Shown: positions 9,585-21,501, numbered from the stretch's first letter. The stretch is 32,057 bases of DNA from Ophioceras dolichostomum (GCA_003049485.1 PYST01000355.1:7810-39866), one strand, 5' to 3'. Made by a program: numbers and translations. The notes: generated by a model not told the origin, from the letters alone.

Positions 9585-9610
9585 TCTGTCTGTCTGTTTG
9601 TCTGTCTGTC
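9585..9610. repeat. CTGT tetranucleotide repeat
   Basis: An imperfect run of CTGT units (with one TTTG interruption) lies in the 5' untranslated region of the minus-strand disordered-protein gene. Confidence 0.7.
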
Positions 9611-9686
9611 TCGCCGGTTTGTTCGTTTGCGTGATGAATGATGCGAGGGGGAATCGACTGGAGGGGGCGGGAGCCACCACCCTGCG

Positions 9687-9693
9687 CTTTATA
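9687..9693 (-). promoter_or_regulatory. TATA box of the disordered-protein gene
   Basis: TATAAAG on the minus strand lies about 208 bases before the chosen start at 9479. The paralogue at 25583 has a TATA box at a similar distance, which supports both starts. Confidence 0.5.
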
Positions 9694-12600
9694 GACATGG
9701 TGTCTGGCAATGACTGACCTGAGACTGATTCCTACTGTGCTTTCCTGCGAACCAAGATAATGATCGTCATTGCCGCCGGCGTCATCATTGTCGTCGTGGG
9801 TGGTTCATGGCCGCTGGTTACCAGGCCGCCAGGCCGCCTGAGCTGAGGCAATGAGGTTTCACCATAGCTGGGCTTCGCGTTTTGGCCTAGTCGGGCAGGT
9901 GCTGCTTGCTGGCTGCCCGGCTGTCTGCGATGCCGACCGTGGCCATATAAGCTTCGCAGTGTCGCGCGAATCACACCTGACAAGAAAGGTAAGACGTGCC
10001 GTGTTAGTCGGGCAGACGACTGACTGACTGGATGAATTGCGACCGGGGCGAGGCCCCAACAAGGCTGGCTAAGGCCGCTCTGACATTCTCGGATGGCTAG
10101 GCTGACGACCGACTAGAGGTCTAGAAGCAAGGCAACATAGAAGGTTTGGAAGAGAGAGGGTTGCTCTCTGTGTCAGATTTGACCTTGGTCTGCTGCAGGT
10201 GGCTCATGATGATGAGCGGTAATGTCGCATTCTGTCCATGGTTCGCTTGACACCCCTTGATTGGTTGAGACCGCACATATACGCGAGTCCGGATGGCGGT
10301 CAGAGGCCAGCTGAGACCAGACTCCCAACAAGAATGACCGCCCGATTATGAAGCAAAAAAGGAAGAACTAAGAAAGGAGAGGAAACAGATGGACTCATAC
10401 CCGTGTCTGGCTGTAAACAGATGGACGAACGTTGGGCAACAAAGCAAGCCCAGGCACGGGACGAAGTCCTGTCTTACTCTTGGCAGAGGACGATGTCCGG
10501 CCACCGATAACCGCCGACCGACCCGAGACCAGGGCTTCAAGCGATATTTTCAAGCAGTGTTCTTGTATTTGCAGCATCCCTCTCTACGCGCCAGAGGCGA
10601 GGCCGGCTGAACCATGGTAGCCCTCCACCCTTGTGCGATTCTTGTAACCCTACTCGGCAGAACCTATGGGCTGCAGAATGCAGTGATGCCACTACCAGCC
10701 ACAAGGTCACTACACTTGTACAATGGACGGAAATAGCTAGAGACGAACGTTTCCGTGTGTTGGGTGCTTGGGGGCAGCGGCCGGCAGGACATCAATTCCA
10801 CTCCTCCGCCCCCAGACGTGAAAAAAAGGAATGTTCGTGAAAGTAATGACGCGATATAAATCCCTACCTAAGTGCCTACCTAGCTACCTACATCTGAGAC
10901 TGAAGCAAGAACCTGCCAATCTACCAGCTCGGCCGGTCAACTCTCACTAGGACCGTAGCCGGAGGGACAGATTGACGACGGCGACGAAGAGATAGAAGGT
11001 GACAACTAGCTAGATGGGTGTGATGTCGACGACGGGGACCATTTAACCACCGTCCTCATCATTGTAGGGGTTGCACGGGGGTCTCCGCGCTCCTATTCCG
11101 GACCTCTATCGCCATTCGAGGGTTCTTGTGTCTCTGGTCTTCCTGGTTGGGACCGGTTTCGTGCGGCAGCTGTTTGGTCCTTGTGCTTTTTATTTTTCAA
11201 CAGTTGGCCGTCCGCAACCGCCCTCGGGAGCGGGGCAGTTTCACCAGGACTAGAGTCGTCCACCAGCATATATTGTTACCTTCCACACAGGGGAGGGAAA
11301 GAGACCAGAGAACCGAGGGAGTTGGGACTCCAACAGTGCTGAGGAATATGCGGAACACGGGCGAGAGCGCACGTGTCAGCCATCATCACCACAGAGTGAG
11401 CTAGCTTCCCGGCCAGACCACATACCACAATCCACCACCACCTGTGGCCGGCGATATAAAGCTTCGGGATCTCTCCCTAACTGTGATGATGTTCCTCAGG
11501 CGTCCGTCTTCGTCATCTCGTCTGAAGTATACGGCGGGTTGTCCGCACCCTTTCCCTGCCAATTGCTCATCGAGGCTTAGTTATTGACTACAACGGCGCA
11601 TCCATCATTGCTAGGACGTGTTCTCCGACCTCCCCCTCTTGTTTTTTTGACGCCGCACAGTCTCCCCTAGTCCTCTAAATTCCTCCTCGTCCATCTCACA
11701 CTGGTATCCCCAATCGCCTCAACAGTCCACCTTGGCAGCAGTCCGCCCAGGAGATCCTCACCAGGTAGGAGAGTTCGGTCGGCAGTCACCAAATACCGAC
11801 GCCTTGCGTGTTTTCCTCTTTTCTCTCCCGCCGAGGTCGACCAATGGAGCTCCTCATTTACTTGCTGTCTACTGTGTGAGCTTGGAGGACCGATGATGGC
11901 AACCGGAACACGGGCATTTCGGCGGGTCTCTCGGAGACAGCCGTTGTGGTGGCGGCGACCAACCGCTGCGAACACCGAAGTTGTTGCCCGTGTCTGGCCC
12001 TCACTATAAAGAATGAATGACCCATGATAGGTAGGTACCTAGGTACCTACATAGGTCGGTAGGCAGGCAGATAGGCGGCACAAGTCATCGCTGCCGACTG
12101 TCCTCCTGTGCTCGGCATGAGCCTCCCTCCATGTCGTCCTCGGCAATCGTGGGTTGGGCAGAAGAGACAACCCCGGGGAAATTTGCCGCTGGCAGGGCCG
12201 GGACCAATGAATGCAGGGAAGGGGACGGGGAATTTGTCGAGTGACCATCTCAACAATAATTACATCTGTAGGTCGAAGATGGGCGTTCAGACGCGAGTCC
12301 CTACAGCTCTGGTCCAGCCAATAATAGTGTGTGTGTGGGGAGGGGGGGACTGACACCGATGTAGGTGGGAAAACTATCCCTCCCTTGCTGCTCCTTGGGG
12401 AGGGAGGGACTCAGGGAGACACAACAACGGACACAAAGACAGACGCCCACTGACAGGTCTCCGATAGATTGGTGAGTGAACTGCCGTGCTGTCGACTAAC
12501 ATGTCCGAAATGTGTCATCCATTGCCAATCGCGCCGTCGCCGGAGCGAAAAGTCTCTGGCCGTGTAAACAGAGTGGAGACTGATGATTGATGATTAGATT

Positions 12601-13296
12601 GAGGTCACGTCGTTAAAAATTCCCCGGACCCGAGCTGTCGCCCCCTTTTTACCAGAATGCAGCGGAAGATGTGGAGACAGAATTGCTTGTGAGCCTATCG
12701 GTACTGGGTGATTGGCAGGAGAGTCCAATCCACGCGGCCCAATCTGGGGTGGCCACTGACGGTGTCTGCATATTTGCCGGTTTTTCCCACATATATTTCC
12801 CCAGATTCCAGATTTGGTCGTAGATTAAAGTCGCCGAGAAAGTCCTTCCGTCCAAGATTCGGTTGCTGTGTCGGTCCCCACATCACCCATCATCGGCTTC
12901 CCTCGCTTCCATTTTGAGTGAAGCCTTGCCACTGACAAGCTTTGCTCGGCTGGACGGCCCAGAATGGAAGACATCGGGACATGGTGGTTACTTGGAATTT
13001 GGGTGGATGGCAACAGAGCCGGGAGATGAGAAAATTGCTGGAGGTGAGAGAGCAACACTGCCTGATATAATTTAAGCAGTTGGGCCTGACCGGGCGTGGT
13101 GTACGCCACTTCTTTCCCTCCTTCCCCTTTTTTTCTCTCCCCCTCTTCCGTTGGCTCAGGACCAGTCCCACAAAGCGTCACTCGTACAGAAAAGGAGCCT
13201 GCCTTTCTCGCTGAGCCACTGTCTCGTCGTTCGTTGACCAGCCAGTTTAATCCTCACATCTGACCCTCAGTGGCATCATCGTTCAACAAACCAAAC
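9694..13296. other. Long gene-poor region
   Basis: About 3.6 kb with no reading frame I can support on either strand. It contains several TATA-like sites (near 10855, 11454, 12006 and 13065), GTAGGTA/TACCTA-type simple sequence (near 10865-10890 and 12030-12070) and a pyrimidine-rich tract at about 13110-13150 that fits the promoter of the DUF1996 gene. Short multi-exon genes or noncoding RNAs cannot be excluded by eye. Confidence 0.45.
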
Positions 13297-14551
13297 ATGC
13301 TGCTCAAGCCACTCGTCGCCGTCGCGGCCCTCGCCCGACTGGCCGCCGCCCAAGAGCTAATGCGCTTCGGCTGCTCGCAGCTGACCGTGGACCGGCTCGA
13401 CCCCCTCGTCAACCCAGGTCAGATCCCCGCGCCTCACATGCACCAGATCGTCGGAGGTAACTCCTTCAACGCCAGCATGCCGATCGGCACCTACGACCTC
13501 CCATCGACTTCGAGCTGCACGAGCTGCACGTATTCGGAGGACTTCTCCAACTACTGGACCGCCAACGTCTACTTCCGCGCCCGCAACGGCTCGTTTAAGC
13601 GCGTGCCGCAGGTCAACAACCTCGGCACCAACGTCAAGGGAGGCATCACGGTGTACTACATCCGTGGTTACCAGTCTGCTGCGCGCGTGACTGCCTTTAA
13701 GCCGGTACGTCTGTTTGTCCTCCCGACTCCAAAACAACTTACCACTCAAGCTAACCGCCTATCGCACTCCCACCACCCAGGGCTTCCGCATGCTCGTCGG
13801 CGACCCAACCAACAAAGCCGCCAACACCCAACAGCGCCAGCTCTGCTTCCGGTGCGAAGCCAACATGGCCCAGAACCCCTTCGGCGGCGCGCCCTGCTCC
13901 GGGTCCGACACGAAGGAGTTCCCCAAGGCGCCCTGCGGCGGAGGCTGGCGCGTGTCCGTCCACTTCCCCTCCTGCTGGGACGGCAAGAACCTCGACTCGC
14001 CCGACCACAAGTCCCATGTCGCCTACCCGGAGCGCGGCACCTTCGAGAGCGGAGGCGCCTGCCCGTCCACCCACCCGATCAAGATCCCGCAGGTCATGTA
14101 CGAGGTCATGTGGGACACGCGCCAGTTCAACGACAAGTCCCTGTGGCCCGCCGACGGCAGCCAGCCGTTCTTCTGGAGCAACGGCGACGGGTTGGGCTAC
14201 GGCAACCACGGCGATTACGTGTTTGGGTGGAAGGGCGATGCGCTGCAGAGGGCTATGGACGGGAAGTGCAGTGGCGATCGCTGCAGGCCGCTGCAGAGGC
14301 AGACGGATGCGCAGGCCATTGCGTGCACGAAGAACCCGAGGGTTAAGGAGGAGGTTGGCGATGTTTGTAAGTTTTGTTTTTCCTCACCCGACTTGGGCCC
14401 CCTTTCTTTGCTCCCTGTCTCTCTCCCCCTGGGTGCCTGCACTGTGTGATGGCGGATTGGCGGAGGTTGATGGCTAATAACTGTGATGATAAAAATTCTA
14501 GGGCTTTCCGATATTCCCGGCCTCACCAAGGCCAATTACTACAAGGCGTAA
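13297..14551 (+). CDS. Secreted DUF1996-domain protein
   Basis: Three exons are inferred: 13297-13704, 13781-14366 and 14502-14551. Introns are GTACGT...CACCCAG (76 bp, phase 0) and GTAAGT...TTCTAG (135 bp, phase 1). The start is the ATG at 13297, giving a signal peptide (MLLKPLVAVAALARLAAA, cleavage before QE). The mature protein shows the DUF1996 hallmarks: R-D-P-L-V-PG with HMHQIVGGNSFN near the N terminus, YWTANVYFR, FRMLVGDP, CFRCE, the VHFPSCWDGKNLDSPDHKSH block, and PQVMYEVMWDTRQFND, with paired cysteines as expected outside the cell. DUF1996 proteins are secreted fungal proteins of unknown activity, some with an added WSC domain; none is seen here. The predicted end is SDIPGLTKANYYKA followed by TAA. 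The bases there also read GTAAGT, so a further intron and exon are possible. Confidence 0.85.
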
Positions 14552-14977
14552 GTGTTGGCTCGGAGGGATGAGGCGTGGTGTCGTTGTCGCTGGCTATCAG
14601 GTAGGCCTGTGGCCGACAGGCAGCGAGAAGGCGCGATGTGGTGGCAGCAACTCGTCTTTTTTTCCCCCCCTCTCTTTTTCCTCTTACTTTTCTTGTCCTT
14701 CGTTCCTTCCCTTCTCCTTCTAGTCAGCACGAACCCCCTACCAGTATCCCGGAAAATGTAGCGGGCGTGGAGGGTAATCGTGGCAATGCTATAACAATGC
14801 TTTCAGATTCTCGTCCCTGTCTTTCTCGAAGACCTTCATTATTAGTCTCCGCTCTGCCCACTCCCCGTCTGCGTAACATATGCCGCCTTCAAGTGTTTTC
14901 ACGTGTGTTACTCGCGTTGGTTAGCCAGTTTGTAAGTCAATAAAGTCCGTCTCGTCAGGCCGCCGAGTTACAGGCAG
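14552..14977. other. Intergenic region
   Basis: This is the 3' flank of the DUF1996 gene with T/C-rich runs (14655-14725) and an AATAAA-like signal at about 14939. No gene is supported. Confidence 0.45.
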
Positions 14978-16029
14978 TTAAGTGGTAGTTGGAATATCTA
15001 AGTATGAGGTACCTAGGTACCGTAGTCCGTTTTTCCCGCTGAAGAAGCACCTGCTAGGTATTTTCGCTTCAGTCCCCGTTTTTGGTTCTCGTCTTTTTCG
15101 CCTACAACGTAGACGAAGGAAGGGGGAGAAGGAGGGAGGGAAATAGCGAGGGATGGAAATAGAGAGGGGGAGAGTCAGGGCGTTGAAGGCGACATATGTC
15201 AGGCTCTCTTTATAGCGACCAAGAATGCGCTCGACCTCGCCGGACTGGATATTAATGTCGGTGAGGACCAAAGATTCAAGCTAAGGTAACTCATGCGGGA
15301 AGACAGAATCGAGCGAGGTCCAGAGGTCGGGGGTCTTGCTCTTCTGGTGGACCTTTAGCAGCGTGAGGTAGGGAGCGCGAGGCTGAATGTGCGGGGCCTT
15401 GCCGTCATGGTCGAAACCGTAGTCTAGAACCAGGGTGGTGAGCTTTGCGACGGAGATAGTCGTCAACCTGGCAAGACAGGTGCCCATGATGGATGGTGCG
15501 TTTAGCCAGAGTGCACTGAGCTTGTCGGCTGCGAGGAGGGGGTGCAAGAACTCGCCTAGATATCTCTCCTCTTCTCTCTCTTTGATGGTCGCGATCCTCA
15601 GCTTGAAGCAGCCCACCACCACCGAGGCGGGGTGAGGAGTCGCCTTGTGGATTCTATCCTACTCCGGGGATCCCTATACTTCCATCGTTTGGCTTTTATG
15701 TTCTCCGGCGACAAGCACCAGACATTCGGGAGACCGGCGACGATCAACCCAGCATCCCGCATTTGCTCGTAGCTATGGCCGGGACCCAGTCCTTTCCCAA
15801 ACGGGTAGAGGATGACTCCGACGGCCCGTGCGTTACTCTGGTCCGCGACGAGCCGGCGAAGATGCTCGACCCAGCCGGGTCCCGAGCGGTGGGGTATGGT
15901 GAGATGCGTAAATATCAGACGGCTAAGTTCCGGGTGGAGGTGGCGTGAGACCAGGCGGAGGCGTTTGAGATCGCGGCGAGAGAGATGGGAGAAGATTGCA
16001 GCTTGGATCTCTCGCGGGATGCTATCGAG
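14978..16029 (-). pseudogene. F-box protein pseudogene A
   Basis: On the minus strand from 16029 a clear F-box reads LDSIPREIQAAIFSHLSRRD, followed by LKRLRLVSRHLHPELSRL. Open sequence continues to about 15650. A frameshift then moves it to the next frame, where LRR-like sequence runs (SVAKLTTLVLDYGFDHDG) to an in-frame TAG at 15281-15283, followed immediately in the same frame by LESLVLTDINIQSGEVERIL and on to 14978. The TAG sits in LPxLESL, where CAG (Gln) is the simplest ancestor. No ATG precedes the F-box in frame; an upstream TAA is met first. Loss of the start, one frameshift and one nonsense codon mark it as dead. The last part, which is Arg/Lys-rich, may not be original coding sequence. 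Confidence 0.7.
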
Positions 16030-16726
16030 AGACTGAGTAATTGAAACGTGCGAAGAAATATTGGTGGGGTTTGGTTAGCATTGGCACCGACTTGGTGTGG
16101 TTGAGTCTCAACATCCGAGTGGTTTGCTGCGTACTGGCCGTGGCCGGGAAGTTCCTGGCACTGAAATGGCGGGCTCAGCTATGATGTGTGCGTGGGGAAA
16201 TCGAGCTCCGCGTGGTGGTTAGCGTGCGTCTGTCCGAACGAAGGAGGAGACGGACGCTACATCGTCTGCTGGCGGAAGGCGATTAGGTCAAAGATGGATA
16301 CTCCGCGGTTGATGGCAGGAAGGCGTTGGGTTGGGAGTATGACTTGCTTTATATCTTGAACGCGCGTGGTGTACATTGGACTCTTGAAGGACATTCAACA
16401 GCGGATCAAGCGCCTAATTGAAGCTGAGAAGAGAGCCGCCTCCAAGACGGATCGTGAGCAGCTGCCGCCGTCAGCACGGGGCAAAGTCAACTGTCACAGG
16501 CCAGGACTTGATCACCTAGGCTAATGAACCCAAAAGGAACGTTATCGTGCTGGAAGCCACGACGTGTACAGGTCAGTACGCGTTATCCATTCTTGTAACC
16601 ACCCAGGCGGGCCTTTAGCATATATGCTAAACCGAAGAGAAGAATGCAAATTCTTCTCCTCGGCCAATGGGTGCGATCACTCTAACAATAAATGGAAACG
16701 TACCGACCCGTGCCCGTCGTGTTGGG
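16030..16726. other. Intergenic region between F-box pseudogene A and the minisatellite
   Basis: No convincing gene. A TTATATC-like site lies near 16351, but no associated coding region could be supported. Confidence 0.4.
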
Positions 16727-16808
16727 AGCAGCAGCAATAGCAATTGCAGCAGCAGTAATAGCAATTGCAGCAGCAGCAATAGCAATTGCAGCAGCAGCAA
16801 TAGCAATT

Positions 16809-16839
<31 letters not shown>

Positions 16840-16875
16840 CATCAGCAGCAGCAGCAGCAGTAGCTGCAGCAACAG
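16727..16875. repeat. 21-bp minisatellite grading into a CAG repeat
   Basis: About four units of AGCAGCAGCAATAGCAATTGC (16727-16810) are followed by AGC and AAC triplets to 16875. The run is open in several frames on both strands (Ser/Asn/Cys, Ala/Ile or Leu-rich), a consequence of the repeat, so frames across it are not evidence of a gene. Confidence 0.85.
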
Positions 16876-17131
16876 ATTCACGGGAGGGAAGCTGGGGCGG
16901 GAGATAATTTCCAAGAGGAAAGTTTGGCAGGGCAGGACGCGGAACAGGTTTCATAGTTGTTTTTCTTTCCCCAGGCACTAACATCAACCACTCCTCCATC
17001 GATAGAGACCCGGCCCCAAAGCGAAGCCGCCACTGGCATCGCCACTCCGAGCCAATCGGTTACCGATGAGATCGACCGACACGCCTCATATTTACCCAGT
17101 ACTTCTTAGTCGGGCTGCTAACATTTTCCTC

Positions 17132-17455
17132 ACAGGTGGTGTCAAGGGCGTAGCTCTCCCTCTATAGGCGGTGTACTTGGTCGTGGCTCCCAGCACGACA
17201 ACGATCCCTTTTGGGTGCATTGGCCTAGGTGGTACAGTCCTGGCCTGTGACAGGTGGCCGTCACTTCTCACCTTCGACGTGAACGTTCCAATAACCGCAG
17301 GCCACCGTTTGGTGCTGGGACTGTCTGGCGTGACCGACGCGGATGAGAACTTCATCAGTATGGACGAGCGATTCCCGCTTGGTGGTCCTGCGTTGTTGGA
17401 AACAAAGAAAATGTCGTCAAAGATGAGTATTTGTCGAGGAATGGCCAGTCGGTGA
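17132..17455 (+). pseudogene. Possible fragment of an EF-1A/Hbs1/eRF3-like beta-barrel domain
   Basis: The frame reads GGTVLACD, then LLTFDVNVPITAGHRLVLGL, which resembles the third domain of eukaryotic translational GTPases (G-x-VL, then F-D-x-x-x-PI-x-x-G). An in-frame TAG at about 17174-17176 interrupts otherwise open sequence upstream, in a context where CAG would fit. No GTPase domain is present, and the sequence after residue 65 does not match the family. The assignment rests on a short pattern recalled by eye and could be chance. Confidence 0.25.
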
Positions 17456-17777
17456 CAGTGTTTAGAAGGTGTTGTTTTGATTGTGTCAAGACGAAGCAAG
17501 GCGCCGGCCCCACATTACCTCCAACCAGCCCACTCCCTTCGCTCAGTTACTAGTAGTAACAGTTGGTGTGCCAATTTGCAGGTGCTTTATTCGAAAACAC
17601 TCATCGTTTCTCGTCCCAGTTCCCCCAGCCCACCTGACAATTCTCCCCATTTCCACTTCTCTCATCTGCGGGCATTCTTTGCCGGACTCCGCTATCTCTC
17701 CATTTTGTCCGCCAAACTAGACAAGCCCCACTTCCCCAGCACCTCGGGCATCTCGACCGCCTCGCTCATAGCTCACG

Positions 17778-19204
17778 ATGAACGGGCGATGCCAGCCAGC
17801 GGGCAATTCCGCGACCGACCGTCCTCCAGGGCTCCTCCGCCTGCCGCTCGAGATCATCGAAGAAATAGCCTCCTACATCGACCAGCAAACGATCGCGGCT
17901 CTCCGGCTCGTGGCGCCACAACTGGCCATCTACCTCACGCGGCCGTTGTTCTTTGAACTTTGCATCTTCCCACTAAGGCAACACCTCGACCGGCTGCGGG
18001 GCATCAAGTCCGCCCCTCCCATCGCTGCTGTGGTGAGGGACGTGATGATCTGTCCCGCTGATATCTATGCGCGTGGGGAGGACCACAAGCAGATGAACCG
18101 GGCCCACGAGGCGGAATTTGCTTCCCTCCTCAGGCGCCTCCGGGGCGTGCAGAAGTTCACCATCGGCTATGAAGATTACAAGGACACGATTCTACCCACC
18201 GGCCAGTTCGGGCGGTACCTAGGCGAGGCTTACTCCGACCTCCGCTTTTTCTCCGCACTGCACGACAACTCCTTTCGAGCGAAGGAAATCCGACTACTCC
18301 ACCCGAACACTTGGCCGAACCTCGCCACCCTGCACGTCGACTGGACATACATCTGCCCCGAGCTCGTGGCCGCTGCACCCAACGTCGGAGCACTCAAGAT
18401 CAGTCTTCTCGGACTCGGGCGCGGCGACGATATGAGCACGCTGCTCGGTAACTGGAGGCGGATCCACACTGTCGACTTACACTCTTGGTGGGAGCCTCCG
18501 GCTCGAGCAGTGCAAATATTCGAGCGGTACCGGAAAACTCTCAAACACGTCATCTAGCGGGACATCGGCTTCACCCCGCAAGATCAAGACCACGGCTACA
18601 AGCATAAGGAGTTTCTGGCCGCGGCTCGGGCCTTCTTCGGCGGACTGATGAAACGGCTGCCTAACATGGAGAGCATCAAGTTCGCGGGCACGATCTAGGT
18701 GCATCTGGGCCCAAAGGACAATGTTATCGTCGGCCGGTCTCTAAACATGTGCGACCACCAGGAGTTTGATTGCGCGAAGAGGCTCTCGGAGCTCGTCATG
18801 GCATCTGGGCGGCCCGACTGGTCCGAGTGGAAATCATCAACATCAACATCATCGTCGTCATCACGGTCAACAGCTGACAACAAGAACGACATCGACGGCG
18901 CGGTGATATGGCGAGCCGCGACCCGACGATGACGAGCTCTATCTGGGGATACTATGGCTTCTGCCGTCCCTACCTCAATCGGCCCGAGCTTGCCTGGATC
19001 GAGGAGTACGATCCGGGCGAAGGGGAGGAGGTAGTCGATACAGACGACCCGACCAGCCTATAGTGGCTGATGGATGACGGGTTGTGCGACAGCCTTCTGC
19101 GAGCAGTCGTGAGGGCGCGTATGAGCCTGGTGCTCTACCCCATCCACATGATGCAATATCCTGGCGATGCTTACGAGGAGGGGGAGATGGGGGATGTAAT
19201 CTAG
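17778..19204 (+). pseudogene. F-box protein pseudogene B
   Basis: Starts MNGRCQPAGNSATDRPPG, then an F-box at about residues 19-60 (LLRLPLEIIEEIASYI, then ALRLVAPQLA) and LRR-like repeats (NLATLHVDWTYICPELVAAA). The first stop is TAG at 18555-18557. The same frame continues with good coding sequence (RDIGFTPQDQDHGYKHKEFL) to a second TAG at 18696-18698, and again to TGA at 18930. A frameshift near 18910-18940 leads into another frame (SIWGYYGFCRPYLNRPELAW) interrupted by a TAG at 19061-19063 and ending at TAG 19202-19204. At the three internal TAGs, Gln would fit the context. The 259-residue first part could still be made as a truncated F-box protein. Confidence 0.72.
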
Positions 19205-19477
19205 GTAATCACTCAATGGGACAACAAGGTCGATCAAATGCAGGGGCCGGGCGGGTAATCCTAAGGGGTGCCGGGACTGGCACACATCACACCTAACTCA
19301 CACCAGACCCTTCTTCCTCGGCGGAGCGGGATTTGTATCAGTTAGCTGACAGACGCTCCTTTCGAATAGGGCTAGGTTGCCCATCCGGATACAAATATCC
19401 CTACCATTATCTAGCGCACCCACGGCGTTCGTCCGAAGCTTTGCGGATTTGCCTCTATATCTTTATAACAATGCGGG

Positions 19478-20338
19478 CTAGAATCTTGAGGGTCCGCTTC
19501 GGAGATGTAATAGTGAAATGAAAGATGATGTAGAGAATCGTATCGGCATCCAATCCCTTTCGCCGTTGTTTGGCAGTATACCAGACGCTGGCTGCAGCCC
19601 GATCTCTAGCCAGTACAGTGTCAGCAACTTGAGCTTCCATGGCTGCAATCGCAGCGCCTCGAAGTCCCTCTGCGGGATGGGCTCCTTGAGGTCGACGGAT
19701 GGCGAGGTCATCTTGGGTCGCTCGGCCGGACAGCTTGATCAGCACGGTTCGATCCACTGGAAGGTAAAGAGGTTCACGGGGGTGCCGGTGGTGCAACTCG
19801 AGGCTAGTCAGGTTCCTTGTCTGCGACCCGGAACTCTGGCAAGGTGTTCAGATACGTCTCCGTCTCGAAAGAGAGTGACTGAATCTGGTTGCAGGCTACG
19901 AGCGGGGACAGAAACTTCGACCCGCTCATCTCATCGTAGCAGGTCGTCCTCCGGTGCACCCGCGGAGGCGAATGGAGCTTGACGGCCAGGGGCCTTCCGC
20001 CAAGGGAAGTCAACAGCTCGTCCACATCGCCCAGGCTTTCTCACCCACTGCAGATTCCCCTTACGGCATATGGGACGATGTGCCGCCCCTCCGGATAGGG
20101 GTTGACAAAGACGACACTTAACCCACTTGCGGCGAGATTCGTCGCCCGCAATGGCTTGCATCCCCTTCTGTATTGGCGTGAGGTCTCTGCGTCGTGGGTG
20201 TATGATAACCTTAGAGTAGATTACTCGCTGCAGCGCTCCGTGGAGCTCCCGGGACACATGGAAGGGTGCGAGTAGGTCCTTCCGGCGGCGCAGGTGAGAG
20301 ATGCTCGGAGTTAGTAACTCGGGCGGAAGGTTAGGGAG
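19478..20338 (-). pseudogene. F-box protein pseudogene C
   Basis: On the minus strand from 20338 the frame reads LPNLPPELLTPSISHLRRRK, then HVSRELHGALQRVIYSKVII, a classic fungal F-box start. It shifts frame near 20120 to NPYPEGRHIVPYAV, meets a TGA near 20040, continues through an LRR-like part (FLSPLVACNQIQSLSFETET), and reaches TAG at 19804-19806, after which another frame is open (QPWKLKLLTLYWLEIGLQPA). No in-frame ATG exists before the F-box; a TAG is met first. Two or more frameshifts and several stops mark it as dead. It is tail-to-tail with pseudogene B. Confidence 0.62.
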
Positions 20339-20582
20339 ACCCTATTGCCAGAGACGAGCTATCGCGACGGCCATCAGCAAAACTAACGGCCACAAGGCAC
20401 AGCGGTAGATAGGTAGTATTCGCATATACTCCGCGGGAAGGAGGAGGGTTGAAAGAGATTTGGTTGTCTGTCGTGACTTGACGTGAGGAGATTAGGGTGA
20501 GTGAGCGAGATGGAAGAGAAAGTGATTCAGAGCAGTGATTGTATAAGATAGGTGCTTAGGTAGATTTAATCGATCTATTTAT

Positions 20583-21413
20583 GTGCTGCATAAATACTTA
20601 GTGAGTCTGTGGAGTTTAGTCAGGTTTGCTTGTTCTCTCCGAGATGGCATTAGGCGCTATTTCGCGTGGGAGATGAACCCCCCGAACTGCGCGGAGCTGC
20701 AGGCCGCCCTGCTCAGAGCAGCGGCGAGCTTCCTCGAGTCGAGCAGGATACACGGGCTGGCTATTCTCAAAGAGCTTAATAACAATAAGCCTTTGTGGAT
20801 TGTGGGGATGTTGGAGATATTGCATGAGTGGCTCCGCACTAAAATACCCACGGTGCCCTCCCCATCCTAGCTCCCGCGGGTGAGACCATGATGGGGCTCG
20901 CATGGGCCATGATCGGCGTTGCTCTGCAGTCGCCCTCACACGAGGAGCGCCTGAAAGCTGCCTACGCCGTCGCGATCCGGGAGCTGTATCATTCCGGGTG
21001 GCCCGATTCGTCCGGAGACGAGCTCCTCCAGGCGATCCTTCCCGGAGTGCGGCTTCTGTGCGAGCAACTGGGGATCGTCGCCATATCTGAAGAACCGGTA
21101 TCACAATAAGGGCCACCGTCCACTACATGTTGCCCTGGCAGATGAGGAGGAGAAGGAGGTCCAGGAGAGGAAATGGAAGAAGCAGTGCAACAAGGAACAG
21201 AAGAAACGGAAAAGGGAGCGCACCGCGAGACGGAACCGGGTGGTGGGGGAGTTGTTGGAACGCTTTATGGACGAGGCAAGGCCCATTTTTGAGGAGGCCT
21301 ATGGGAAGAGGGATCGAGGTGATACAGGGGCTTACCCCGACGGAGACATTGAAGGGGCCATGAGCTCTGTCGATGTCGGAATGAGTCACTGGCACAGTTC
21401 GTCTGCAAGCTAG
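20583..21413 (+). pseudogene. Decayed gene of unknown function
   Basis: Three consecutive frames make up one likely protein: a helical N-terminal part (ELQAALLRAAASFLESSRIH), a second part after a frameshift near 20850 (AIRELYHSGWPDSSGDELLQ), and a third after a frameshift near 21095, very Lys/Arg/Glu-rich and then ELLERFMDEARPIFEEAY. The frame ends at TAG 21411-21413. I do not recognise the family. The block ERFMDEARPIFEEAY recurs as KRFMKEARPILEEAY at about 30365-30422 on the minus strand, so it belongs to a repeated gene family in this genome. Confidence 0.45.
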
Positions 21414-21501
21414 GTGCATGGTAGACGCTAGGCTGCTTTGGCCTGATGGGGGTTAGAGATGTCATGCTGTGCTTGGGGGGACCAGGGGACAGAAGAGAAA
21501 G

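Noticed and set aside
9479..9710. Upstream start (9710) for the minus-strand disordered protein
   Set aside because: It would translate across the TATA box and the CTGT repeat, and the paralogue supports the start at 9479.
11667..11975. 102-codon minus-strand frame in the gene-poor region
   Set aside because: No domain, no promoter context and no splice partners; composition is not gene-like.
16627..16999. Leu-, Ala- and Ser/Asn-rich open frames
   Set aside because: They result from the 21-bp minisatellite and CAG repeats, being open in several frames on both strands.
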